The notes under the pieces are model-generated. The model was given only the letters and a program-made list of their open reading frames with translations. It was not told the origin of the DNA and searched no databases. A DNA stretch of 64,000 bases. It comes from Terriglobus albidus. Its GTDB lineage: Bacteria > Acidobacteriota > Terriglobia > Terriglobales > Acidobacteriaceae. This document shows, in pieces, positions 14,536 through 23,295 of the stretch. Positions within the stretch are counted from its first letter, which is position 1; each line of letters starts with the position of its first letter. The DNA is taken from contig NZ_CP042806.1 in NCBI RefSeq assembly GCF_008000815.1, positions 3,224,001-3,288,000 of the forward strand. The letters run 5' to 3'. The translations under genes were made by a program, and so were the position numbers.

Positions 14536-17439
14536 TTAGAAGTTGGCCACTGCTGTAAGAACAGAAGCTGTATCGAAGACCTTCACAAAGACGGTCTGCA
14601 GAGAGACGTTGAAGTAGAAGGCATTGACGTTCGAGGCTGCGAGTGCAGAAGCGCCCGCCTGGTCATTGGAGCTTGTGAGGTCGGGAACCGCGGTCCCGTT
14701 GACCGTGACACTGGCGGGATGTGTCGTCTGCAGGAGAGAGACGTAGAAGAACGTCTCCTTGGGTGTGAACTGGTCGTAGGTCCGGGTTATCGTTACGGTG
14801 CGTACGCTGGGCACGGTCTTTTGTGCAATGGTCGTAAGCCTGTACTTGCCTTCCTGGTAGCCTGTACCGATCTTGTCATCGAGGTAGAGTGTGTAGTCGC
14901 GATCGGGACCGGGATAGCACTCGAAGGTAAGTGGGCACAGAGGCAGTTGACCGACGTACTGCTCAAGTTCGCGCCGCGGAAGAATCGATCCCGCACGAAC
15001 GTACATCGGCACCAGGTCAAGCGGCGCATACCAGTTGAAGCTCTGGCCGCCCGCGTTCTTTTGCGGCAGGGGAGCCTGCGCATCCTGATAAGCAAACCAG
15101 TCACTGCCTGCCGGAAGATAGACGTTACGGTTCCAGCTCTGTTGAATGATCGGCGCGATCAACAGATCGTTACCCACCATGAACTGAGTGTTCAGGAATG
15201 CTTCCTGATACACACCGGGATCCTGGCGATCGGTAAGAAACAATGGGCGGCAGATGGGAAGACCCGTTTGTGTGCACTGGTACAGCATGTCGTAGAAGAG
15301 CTGCAGCAGCTTGTAGCGGATCTCAATGTACTTGCGGCATGCGGACTGGCAGGGATCCGGATATGCGTACGGCTCCTGGTACTGCTTGTTGTATCCGTCA
15401 TAGTGATTGCGGCACCAGCCGATGAAGGCGCTCACGGTGGTCCAGCGGGCCATCAGGTCGGGATTGGTGACTCCATTCGGCCCAGTGCCATTCGCGGAGC
15501 CTCCGGCGGAGCTGGTCGCAAAGCCTCCAATGTCCGCGCCTGACATTGGCTGACCCGATAGACCGAAGTTGAGGATCTCCGGGATCAGGATGGAGAGGAA
15601 GTTCCAGTCAGAGGCAGAGTCACCTGTCCAGCTGGCAGCGTAACGATGGACTCCCGCGTAGCCGCCGCGGGCGATGATGAATGGCCGCTTGTCGACGCCC
15701 GCCGCTTTGCGGAGCCTGATCATGCCCGTATGGGTTGCGCTGATCAGGTTGAGAGCAAATACATTGTGGATCTCGGCGCTGGGCACCATCTTGTTCTGCG
15801 TGTAATCGAACATTAATACGTTGAGCGGGAGTGTCTTATAGGGCGCCGAGTCGCCGACACTGGGTTGCGTTGCAGGATCGGTCATGTCCTGCCACACCAT
15901 CTCGAGTCCGGCATCGAGCAGTGGCTTGTATTGTTCACCCCACCAATCACGGAACTGCAGTTGGCCGAGGTCCGCGTAGTAGCCATAGGTCCCCAGCGCC
16001 GTTCCTGGACCGGGATTGTAAGGAGCGCCTGGCGATGGATATGGATTGAACCCGTAGTTCACTCCATAGCTCTCATTGGTGACGAAGGGCTTTGGATAAG
16101 CCGGCCCCTGGCCTTCCGCGCGGTTGTCCTGCACAAAGGCATTGATGGCGAGTCCGGATTGCAGTACGGAATACGGCGTGGCATTGCCGTTTTCATCGAG
16201 AGGCTGAATCGTCACGATTCCGGTGATATTCGTACTGCACTTGACGCCCATGGCCGCTGCTTGAGAGAAGCAGTCCGCTCCCCCATTGGGAAACTTCATC
16301 TGGCTGGCGGTGAAGGTGCGGTAGTTATTCTGGAAGTCGACATCGATGTGCATGCCGTCGAGCGGGATGTTGCTTGCGCGGTATTGTTGAATCGCATTCA
16401 GCACCCGGCCCTGGTCGTAATATCCGTAGCATCCCTGGTGGTTTCCAAGCGCCCACATGGGAGCTAGGGCAGCCGGGCCTACCAGCGTTGAGTATTGCCG
16501 CAATACATCCGGAGCGGCATCCCCGGCCATGAAGTAATAATCGATCTCTCCATAGAGTGCGCCGAAGAAGTACTTGCCGTACATATTGCCGTTGTAGCTG
16601 GAACTGGCCCCGAAGTTCATGTAGCTCTGGGACTCGTTGTCCAGCAGGATGCCATAGGCATACGGAGCGCCGGTGGGGTGTCCGCCCTGGTCAAGGGGAT
16701 TCGGGTTGTCCTCGAGGAAGAAGGGGATCGAGTTGTACAGCGGTTCGGACCAGTTCAGTGGCCCGGGCTGCACCGTGGGGTCGTTGTAGTTGGAGTTGTA
16801 GGGGATGACTCTCAGAAACCCATCGCCGTTAGGCGCGGGGGGATCGTCTGTGTTCTGGCCGCAGTATTTGAAATTGTCGTAGTTGAAGAAGGTCAGGGCA
16901 GCTTCATTCAACCGCAGGTCGTTGCCGCCCTTTTCTCCGGCGCCAAAGTAGTTGGCATTTGCAGGATAGGTTTTGAAGTTGGCGACGGCGTTGCCGCCGT
17001 TGGCAACATAGATGAGGCCCGGCGCTACATCTGAGCTGATGAGATGGCTCTTCCAGTACACCTGCACGGTGAATGGCTGAAAGAGGACGTCGAGCCGCAG
17101 AGCGCCCAGATCTACCGAAAGTTTGACGGAGTCATTCTGCAGAATGTTGACTGCCGGTGCTCCCAGATCCTTGTTGACCACAGCGAAGGAGCCATCCATG
17201 CTGTAGTCGTTTTGGGGATTGAAGCGCACACGGAATGCCGCCGGCCCAAGCACATAAATCTTGAGTTCAGGAGGCTGACCGCCTCCCGATCCTGTGCCGG
17301 TCAGGGTAAAGATCCCATCACCTTTGTCATAGAGACATTGGCTTACATTGCCGAATGATGTCCATCCTGTTGCACTGTTCGGGTTGAAGCCATCGACGGG
17401 AACATAGCGGTAGCTGGAATCTCTTGAATCAACACTCAT
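14536..17439 (-). CDS. GH31 enzyme resembling alpha-1,4-glucan lyase
   Basis: 967-residue GH31 protein without signal peptide. The nucleophile is Asp518 in VWQDMT (515-520), the acid/base probably Asp607 in SWTGDSAS. Classic GH31 glucosidases have W-x-D-M-N-E at the nucleophile; WQDMT followed by xPA is the version I know from algal and fungal alpha-1,4-glucan lyases, as are DGMHIDVDFQNNYRTFT (361-377), CSTNIT (401-406), ARGGYAGVHRYAASWTGD (590-607) and RNHYD with YQEPYAYPD. Lyases release 1,5-anhydro-D-fructose from chain ends instead of glucose. Translational coupling to GlgX supports a cytoplasmic alpha-glucan substrate. A hydrolase with unusual motif remains possible. Confidence 0.75.
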   Translation of the reverse strand: MSVDSRDSSYRYVPVDGFNPNSATGWTSFGNVSQCLYDKGDGIFTLTGTGSGGGQPPELKIYVLGPAAFRVRFNPQNDYSMDGSFAVVNKDLGAPAVNILQNDSVKLSVDLGALRLDVLFQPFTVQVYWKSHLISSDVAPGLIYVANGGNAVANFKTYPANANYFGAGEKGGNDLRLNEAALTFFNYDNFKYCGQNTDDPPAPNGDGFLRVIPYNSNYNDPTVQPGPLNWSEPLYNSIPFFLEDNPNPLDQGGHPTGAPYAYGILLDNESQSYMNFGASSSYNGNMYGKYFFGALYGEIDYYFMAGDAAPDVLRQYSTLVGPAALAPMWALGNHQGCYGYYDQGRVLNAIQQYRASNIPLDGMHIDVDFQNNYRTFTASQMKFPNGGADCFSQAAAMGVKCSTNITGIVTIQPLDENGNATPYSVLQSGLAINAFVQDNRAEGQGPAYPKPFVTNESYGVNYGFNPYPSPGAPYNPGPGTALGTYGYYADLGQLQFRDWWGEQYKPLLDAGLEMVWQDMTDPATQPSVGDSAPYKTLPLNVLMFDYTQNKMVPSAEIHNVFALNLISATHTGMIRLRKAAGVDKRPFIIARGGYAGVHRYAASWTGDSASDWNFLSILIPEILNFGLSGQPMSGADIGGFATSSAGGSANGTGPNGVTNPDLMARWTTVSAFIGWCRNHYDGYNKQYQEPYAYPDPCQSACRKYIEIRYKLLQLFYDMLYQCTQTGLPICRPLFLTDRQDPGVYQEAFLNTQFMVGNDLLIAPIIQQSWNRNVYLPAGSDWFAYQDAQAPLPQKNAGGQSFNWYAPLDLVPMYVRAGSILPRRELEQYVGQLPLCPLTFECYPGPDRDYTLYLDDKIGTGYQEGKYRLTTIAQKTVPSVRTVTITRTYDQFTPKETFFYVSLLQTTHPASVTVNGTAVPDLTSSNDQAGASALAASNVNAFYFNVSLQTVFVKVFDTASVLTAVANF

Positions 17440-17478
17440 TGCGAAATGACCCCTTTGCTGCTCTTCAAGGTGGAGTTC

Positions 17479-17510
17479 TAGAGCATTACACCTACAGGAA
17501 AAATGCTCTA
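17479..17510. repeat. Short TA-flanked palindromic repeat (about 32 bp)
   Basis: TAGAGCATT at the left end and AAATGCTCTA at the right end form the arms; the middle holds ACACCTACAGG, also seen near one end of the long copies. It lies between the cytochrome and GH31 genes. Its right end supplies the TAG stop codon (17508-17510, minus strand) of the cytochrome gene. Confidence 0.8.
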
Positions 17511-19232
17511 CGGCTGGCGATTGGGTGTATGCATTGAGAAACGCTTTCGGGCCGGAACACTTGCTTCCGCTCCCAGGTTTTGTTTACTGGTTTCAATCTG
17601 CAGCATCCAGCTGAAGCTGGCATGGGCCGAACGTCCGAAGTGGCCGTTCTCTCCATAGATAGGCTGTTTCACTCCGTTGACAATCACTGGATTCCCGTTC
17701 ATGTCTCGCTTCCAACCCGTGGCGATACCGGCGGAATAGTGGCAACCGACGCAGCTCTCTGTACCTGATACCGGTGTGTTGTCGGCAGTGCAGTTGTCGG
17801 GAAGACGGTCATCCTGTTCCAGGCAGCCGGCATTTTGCCCGCCCTTCTGGAAGTACGTTTCCATGGTGGTGTTCACCAGGAAGACCGGAACCACGTCGCC
17901 GGGGGTTTTATTGGTAATGCTCTCCGGGGCGCTGCCCTGGCCGCCGGCATAAGCGGGAGCGAATTTGTGTACGGGCCACTGCGTTCCGATCAGCTCGTAA
18001 TACTGAAAGACGGAGCCCTGGCTGTGAAGCAGTGCCTGCACCTGCTTGTTCAACTCCGCTACGGCTTCGCTGATCTTGTCATCGATGGGGTTGAGGCCAT
18101 GCTGAAGCGGAACCTGTACGCGAGACGTCTGGACAGGTGTGGTGGTCAGGTTCTCATACCAGGTCTGGCAGTTCGTGCCGTTGGTGCAATCACCGTTCTT
18201 TGCCGGAAGCACGTTCACGGGAACGTTCTTCAGCGCTGGGTTCATGAAGTTTGCGTGGCTCAGGCCACCGTGTTCCAGGGGATTCTGACGTACATTGTCG
18301 ATCTGTTCGAAGGTGCTCCAGATCCACTCCGGAGAAGATTCGGTGCGCATCGCAATATGCATTCCGACGAGACCTGCATCGATGGTGCGGTACTGCGGCG
18401 GCCCACCGTTGGTTGGTTCGGAAAGCTCAACACGAACCCGTTTCGTATAGAAACGTGACCGGTCGTCGTTTGGTCCAAGTTCCTTCCATGAGAGCTTGAT
18501 CTCGATCGATCCGTGCTTCTTATCTCCGGAATTGAGCGGCATCGCGACTTCGCTTTGGTTGACGTCTCGATTGCTGAAGCGAATCTGGCCATCGATGCTA
18601 TAGAGCTCGTTCTTGTAGAGGTATTCGTACTCCTCTGGATTCACCATTGCTTCATAGCGAGCCCACTTGCCGTTCTGGTCAACCAGCGGCCCGGAAAAGG
18701 CCTGGAAGTTATCGCTGGCAGAGGCCTGCTGGCGCCATGCCGCTTTTGTCATCGTCAAAGAGATGCCGTTGGTGGCTGCGTCCTTCACCTGTTGCGCGGG
18801 ATTCCATGGAAATTGGGGCCGAGCGCCGTTTGGCAGAAAGATCTTTTCGATCGGAACCCAATAGCTCCACAGAGGCTGACCAGAAGTTGCATTGAAGCTC
18901 GACTGCGGCGACTCATAGGACTGCTGCGGCCAGTTCAACGCCAGGAAGGCCTGCCACGAGAGGATGTCAAACTCCCGTTGCGCTTTGAGTACAAGCTCCG
19001 TGTCGTGGGGCGAGTACTCGCCGCCGTTCTGCGGATGGACCTCCGCCATCATCGCCTCGATCTGAGCAGCGTTTACATCGTAAGGAAGCTGTGGTGAAAG
19101 TGTTGAAGGAAACTGCCGCAGGCCAGCCTGTAATGGCTGAGCGCCTGTTCGCCTAACCAGGTAGAAACCTGCCAATGAGGCGATGACAACTAAGCCGCCA
19201 ACGAACGAGAGGAGAATCCATTTTCTCTGCAT
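17508..19232 (-). CDS. Large monohaem c-type cytochrome, membrane-anchored or secreted
   Basis: 574 residues from ATG at 19232. Residues about 6-28 form one hydrophobic segment (ILLSFVGGLVVIASLAGFYLV), a signal anchor that would place the rest in the periplasm. A single haem-binding motif CVGCH lies near residue 490 in a SGTESCVGCHYSAG context. The bulk of the protein (FDILSWQAFLALNWPQ at about 90) does not match a family I can name; it is rich in Asn, Gln and Trp. The stop codon is provided by a palindromic repeat. An in-frame upstream Met (19307) is less likely because it lacks a ribosome site. Function in electron transfer is inferred only from the haem motif. Confidence 0.75.
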   Translation of the reverse strand: MQRKWILLSFVGGLVVIASLAGFYLVRRTGAQPLQAGLRQFPSTLSPQLPYDVNAAQIEAMMAEVHPQNGGEYSPHDTELVLKAQREFDILSWQAFLALNWPQQSYESPQSSFNATSGQPLWSYWVPIEKIFLPNGARPQFPWNPAQQVKDAATNGISLTMTKAAWRQQASASDNFQAFSGPLVDQNGKWARYEAMVNPEEYEYLYKNELYSIDGQIRFSNRDVNQSEVAMPLNSGDKKHGSIEIKLSWKELGPNDDRSRFYTKRVRVELSEPTNGGPPQYRTIDAGLVGMHIAMRTESSPEWIWSTFEQIDNVRQNPLEHGGLSHANFMNPALKNVPVNVLPAKNGDCTNGTNCQTWYENLTTTPVQTSRVQVPLQHGLNPIDDKISEAVAELNKQVQALLHSQGSVFQYYELIGTQWPVHKFAPAYAGGQGSAPESITNKTPGDVVPVFLVNTTMETYFQKGGQNAGCLEQDDRLPDNCTADNTPVSGTESCVGCHYSAGIATGWKRDMNGNPVIVNGVKQPIYGENGHFGRSAHASFSWMLQIETSKQNLGAEASVPARKRFSMHTPNRQP

Positions 19233-19711
19233 GATTACCCCGATTCTTTCCAAGAGGCAGCACAGAGCCAGCGCAATTTGCGCCGGTTTCACAGCCTCTT
19301 TTGTCACAACCAGAATGAATTTAAAGGCCCGGTACTACGCAGGTCCGCACAACCGATGAAGCGCGAGCATGGATGGTCTACCGAGCAGTCGCGATCGACG
19401 CTGCGGATATCCAGCTACTTGAAACGCAATTACGTTGTTCAGATCTGGGAAAGGTGTTTACTGCAAGCGGAGCCTAGACTCTTGAACTGAATAGAAACCG
19501 ACTGTACCAACATCACGAGCAAATGACAAATGAAATTCTTGCTCGGTCGGTAATGCACGGGCTGAAGTGCAACGGACCATGCGTGTATGGCGTCCATATC
19601 ACCCTTACGTACACGATGAAGGACTTCACCGCGAATGATGTGGATGAATATTGACACCTGCTTGGTCTGCTTCTATTCAGCACATTTACGGATAGGTTCT
19701 CTACGGAGGTC
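19233..19711. other. Gene-poor region with open fragments
   Basis: About 480 bases between the cytochrome start and a long palindromic repeat. No gene is supported. Two short open plus-strand segments have protein-like composition: one reading DEARAWMVYRAVAIDAADIQ (about 19345-19475) and one of about 58 codons ending at 19650 (HGLKCNGPCVYGVHITLTYT). Neither has a convincing start, and they may be remnants of one decayed gene. Confidence 0.3.
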
Positions 19712-19829
19712 TTAGAGCATTTTCCCTGTGGCTGGGTATTCCGAAAGGGGCGTGCAGCGGCGTTTTCATTGCGGAAAACGCCCATAGATGCGGAGGGCCT
19801 ACTCTACACCTACAGGGAAAATGCTCTAA
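19712..19829. repeat. Long TA-flanked palindromic repeat (118 bp)
   Basis: Perfect 18-base terminal inverted repeats (TTAGAGCATTTTCCCTGT at 19712-19729 and its complement at 19812-19829) enclose an inner hairpin (GGCGTTTTC / GAAAACGCC, about 19760-19783). The copy at 47585-47701 is the same element in opposite orientation with most bases conserved. No coding capacity. Size, terminal repeats and flanking TA fit a miniature element mobilised by an IS630/Tc1-type transposase, but a REP-like role is also possible. Confidence 0.85.
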
Positions 19830-19877
19830 TCTCCACACGAGGATGATGACCTCCGAGTGGAGATTATGACCTCCGAT

Positions 19878-21836
19878 TTATTCGTCCGTCTTCTCCCGTT
19901 TGTAGGGCGAAGCCATGCGTGCCCGGGCCTCGTTGATGGCGCCCTGGGTGTTGTCGTTGGTCTGGATGGCGAGGCGGTACTCATTCACGGCGCGATCGCG
20001 TTGACCGGTAACGTCGAAGATGTTGCCCAGCTTGATGTGGCTCCAAACCTCGGTCCACTTGGGATCGCCGTCTCCGCGTAGGGTATCGCGGAAGGCGTTC
20101 GCTGCCGACTGGTAGTTCTTCTGCAGGAAGAAGATCTCGCCGATGCGATAGTTGGCGAGTGATGAGTTCTTGTTCGCGTCCAACGCCTTCTGGTACTCAT
20201 TCAGCGCGGCGATCAGATCGCCCTGGGCAGCCTGCTGCTGACCGCGCAAGACGGCAACGCGCACGGCAAGATCGGGAGTGGACTTCAGCACCCAGTTGTC
20301 CGGATCGATAGTGACACGACGCGGACGCCCGAAGGTTTCAACCGTGTACTGCGACTCGGATCCGGAGACATCGATACGGCGAATCTCGGTCTTACCGTCG
20401 GTCTCGATACGCAGCTCTACCGGCATGCGGAAGAGGTCAAGATCCTGGGTGATCTGGCCGATGGTGCGGAAGCCTTTCGAGCTGCCAAGACGGAAGACGG
20501 TGTACTTGTTCTGGAAGGCAGGTGCTCCGGTCCCGTCGATCCACTGTGCGAAGAAGGCTTCGAGTGTGGTGGCCTGCGGGTTCATCTTTCCGGCCAGGCT
20601 TTGCAGGTCGCTCGACCGGACACTCTTGTCGGTATAGACCGAGAGCAGGTTGCGAAGGAACTTGATGAAGTTGTCGTTGCCGATCTCCCAGCGGAGCATG
20701 TGGTAGACCATGGCGCCTTTCTCATACGACATGGACTGGAACTGCGGCGAGAATGGATCCAGTCGGCCGATGGAAGAGATGGGCACCGTGTCATAGGCCA
20801 GGGCGCCGGCGGAGATATCGGGAATGGCGCTCTGCAGTGAGTTCTTGCCGTTAGCGTCTTCCATGTACATCAGCTCGGAATAGCGAGCCATGCCATTGGT
20901 GATCCAGGCATCGTTCAGGGTCGCGGGAGAGATTTCGCTGCCCCACCACTGGCGTGACACGGTGTTGGCAAGCAGACGATAGCTGTTCCGGTCGGACCAG
21001 CGGCTGCCGGCGATGGCGGCGATCTCTGGACCCCAGGTCGAGCTCACGGCATCATCGGGGAGTTCCACCAGGTTCACGCGGGTCGACTCCGGCTGGCCGA
21101 AGGTGGAGCTCATGAACTCGAACTCTTTAGCGGCAGTCTCGCCGTAACCGGCGGCATCTCCCGCGTGCTTCTCGGTGGTGTAGGTGCGGATGTTGCCAAC
21201 GGTCTTCTCGGCGAACTTGCCGGCGATGACAGTTCCTGGAAGTCCCGGCTTGGTCCAGTTGAAGTCGAACTGGGTCTTGCCGCCCGCGATGTCTTTGTGT
21301 CCGCCCGCTCCGCTGGCGATTGCGGTCTCGCCCTTGGGGACGACAATGTGCATCTCGGCGGTGAAGCGGTCGGTATAGAGGCCGCTCAAGGGGAACCAGC
21401 GGCCGGGGTAGAGCAGGATCGAGATGGGGTCCGCAACGGCGGCGATCTTAATACCTTCTACCGGGCTGGTATCGGCGTCTTTCAGCACGCCGGCATATTC
21501 GAAGGTGTAGGTGGCCGTCTCACCCTTGGCCAGCGGCTTGGAGGGGGTGATGTGAACGGTCGAGTCTGTCGCGACGCGGTCGGCCGAGAGGGTCGCTCCG
21601 GCGCCGTCGGTCAGTTTGGTGATCTTGAGGCCGTTATTCAGCTCCAGCGTCACGCTGGAGAGGTCCTCCAGGGCGGTGAAGGTGACCTTGGCCGTAGCCG
21701 TCAGCTCATTCTTTGACGGGTCGAGATCGGCAGTGATGACGTACCCGCTGACATCGACCTGGGGACGGAGGGGAGCAGCATAAGCGCTGACGGAAATCGC
21801 AGCAAGAGCAAGCAGATAGCGGACGCGGCCGGACAT
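19878..21836 (-). CDS. M1-aminopeptidase-like protein lacking the zinc site, with C-terminal TPRs
   Basis: 652-residue secreted protein from ATG at 21836 (signal peptide MSGRVRYLLALAAISVSAYAA); an in-frame Met at 21899 would overlap lpxB. Residues about 30-480 follow the M1 (gluzincin) fold, and RQWWG aligns with the family's HQWWG. But where active enzymes have HExxH this protein has NTVSR (291-295), and where they have the distal NEG it has TNG (313-315): all zinc ligands and the catalytic Glu are changed. The C-terminal 130 residues hold two or three TPR-like repeats (about 530-640). It cannot be a normal aminopeptidase; a binding, scaffold or chaperone role is my inference. It follows lpxB by 43 bases. 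Confidence 0.85.
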   Translation of the reverse strand: MSGRVRYLLALAAISVSAYAAPLRPQVDVSGYVITADLDPSKNELTATAKVTFTALEDLSSVTLELNNGLKITKLTDGAGATLSADRVATDSTVHITPSKPLAKGETATYTFEYAGVLKDADTSPVEGIKIAAVADPISILLYPGRWFPLSGLYTDRFTAEMHIVVPKGETAIASGAGGHKDIAGGKTQFDFNWTKPGLPGTVIAGKFAEKTVGNIRTYTTEKHAGDAAGYGETAAKEFEFMSSTFGQPESTRVNLVELPDDAVSSTWGPEIAAIAGSRWSDRNSYRLLANTVSRQWWGSEISPATLNDAWITNGMARYSELMYMEDANGKNSLQSAIPDISAGALAYDTVPISSIGRLDPFSPQFQSMSYEKGAMVYHMLRWEIGNDNFIKFLRNLLSVYTDKSVRSSDLQSLAGKMNPQATTLEAFFAQWIDGTGAPAFQNKYTVFRLGSSKGFRTIGQITQDLDLFRMPVELRIETDGKTEIRRIDVSGSESQYTVETFGRPRRVTIDPDNWVLKSTPDLAVRVAVLRGQQQAAQGDLIAALNEYQKALDANKNSSLANYRIGEIFFLQKNYQSAANAFRDTLRGDGDPKWTEVWSHIKLGNIFDVTGQRDRAVNEYRLAIQTNDNTQGAINEARARMASPYKREKTDE

Positions 21837-21879
21837 TCTCTTCGATATCCTCTGGGGAAATGGTACTCCCAACAGTCGG

Positions 21880-23214
21880 TTAGACGCAGGTTTCGCCAAG
21901 TAGTTGGAGTACCGCTGCTTTTACCCGGCTGATGGCGGTTTCTCCGGGTTTCCCGGGTTCAAGTTGAAGCCGCAGAGCATGCAGGTCATGCCGGACGGCA
22001 GCCAGCTTCGCCGGATCGGCCAGCCAGCTTCGTAGTAGATCGGCGAGCTTTTCCGGAGTGAAGTTCTCCTGCAGCAGCTCCGGAACAATTCTGCGGCCGG
22101 CGATCAGGTTGGCCATGGCAATGGGCAGGTTGCCATGCTTGTCCAAAGGAGCCGGAATCTCCGGCGGATAAGAGACCAGCTTCTTGGCTAGCCGGAAGGT
22201 CAGCGGAGAGACCTTATAGACCACCACAAACGGATTGCCGATCACCGCCGCCTGGACGGTCGCCGTGCCGCTGGCGACGACGCCGACGGTGGCATGGTGC
22301 AGGGCTTCGCGGGCGTCCGATACCAGGACCGGGCGGACGGTGGGCTGAGGCAGGGAGGTGATCACCTCTCGGATGACCTCGGGATTCAGAGTCGATGCGA
22401 CCGGAAGCAGGAACTCGTAGCATGAGCGCCCCAGCATTCCTTCGGGAGACGTGACATGGAACGTTGCCATCACAACAGATTCTTTTCGCGGCTCCAGCAT
22501 CTCCGGAGGGACGGCAGGATTCAGGGAAAGCTGTTTGGCCGCCTCCAGCATGTTGGGCAGGTTCGCCTGGATCTCTTTCCTACGGCTTCCGGGGAGAAGG
22601 GCGATCCAGATTCTGTCAGGGTTTAGGCCGTGCTGCGCAGCGAACTCCTCGCGGCTGGAAGAGGGAAGCGGCAGCTCTGCCAGAGGATGGCCGACAAACT
22701 CCGCATCGACGCCGCGCGCCCGGTAGAACGGCTGCTCGAAGGGGAAGATGACCATCATCTTCGAGATACGTTCCTGCACCCAGCGAAGGCGCCGTTTCTT
22801 CCAGGCCCAGAGCTGGGGGCTGACGAAGTAAACGACCGGCACCCCCTGCCGATGGAGTTCCTTTGCCAGGCGGAAGTTGACGTCCGGGAAGTCGATCAGC
22901 ACGGCTACATCCGGCTTCCGGTCGCGGATGGCGCGGATCAGACGGCGATAGCTGGCATAGATCTTCGGGATATGCCGCAGGATCTCGGTGATGCCCATGT
23001 GGGCGACGTCTTCGGCACGTACCACGCGCTGTTGTCCGGCGGCTTCCATCTCCAGGCCGCCCAGGCCTACGAAGGTGGCCTGTGGCAGGTCCGCTTTGAG
23101 GGCCGCAATCAGTTGCGCGCCATAGTGGTCGCCGCTGGCTTCGCCGGCAGAGACAAAGATCGTCGGGTTGGGCTTAATACGGAGCGAACCAGGCACTGTC
23201 AGACTTGGCACCAA
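21880..23214 (-). CDS. lpxB: Lipid-A-disaccharide synthase
   Basis: 444-residue GT19 glycosyltransferase that joins UDP-2,3-diacylglucosamine and lipid X into the lipid A disaccharide at the inner membrane. The N-terminal FVSAGEASGDHYGAQLI (about 20-36), FPDVNFRLAKELH (about 109-121), YFVSPQLWAWKKRR (about 128-141) and the C-terminal GTATVQAAVIGNPFVVVYKV are family signatures. Start is TTG at 23214 or the adjacent GTG; no ATG is available before the conserved core. Divergent from the glycerophosphodiesterase gene and upstream of the M1-like gene on the same strand. It proves an LPS-bearing outer membrane. Confidence 0.95.
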   Translation of the reverse strand: MVPSLTVPGSLRIKPNPTIFVSAGEASGDHYGAQLIAALKADLPQATFVGLGGLEMEAAGQQRVVRAEDVAHMGITEILRHIPKIYASYRRLIRAIRDRKPDVAVLIDFPDVNFRLAKELHRQGVPVVYFVSPQLWAWKKRRLRWVQERISKMMVIFPFEQPFYRARGVDAEFVGHPLAELPLPSSSREEFAAQHGLNPDRIWIALLPGSRRKEIQANLPNMLEAAKQLSLNPAVPPEMLEPRKESVVMATFHVTSPEGMLGRSCYEFLLPVASTLNPEVIREVITSLPQPTVRPVLVSDAREALHHATVGVVASGTATVQAAVIGNPFVVVYKVSPLTFRLAKKLVSYPPEIPAPLDKHGNLPIAMANLIAGRRIVPELLQENFTPEKLADLLRSWLADPAKLAAVRHDLHALRLQLEPGKPGETAISRVKAAVLQLLGETCV

Positions 23215-23295
23215 TGCCTTCAGCCTACTAGGCTAAGGCCGTACCAGGCCAGCCAGTGCAACGCTGCATTAATCCAGGGCCTGCATAGTGAATAC

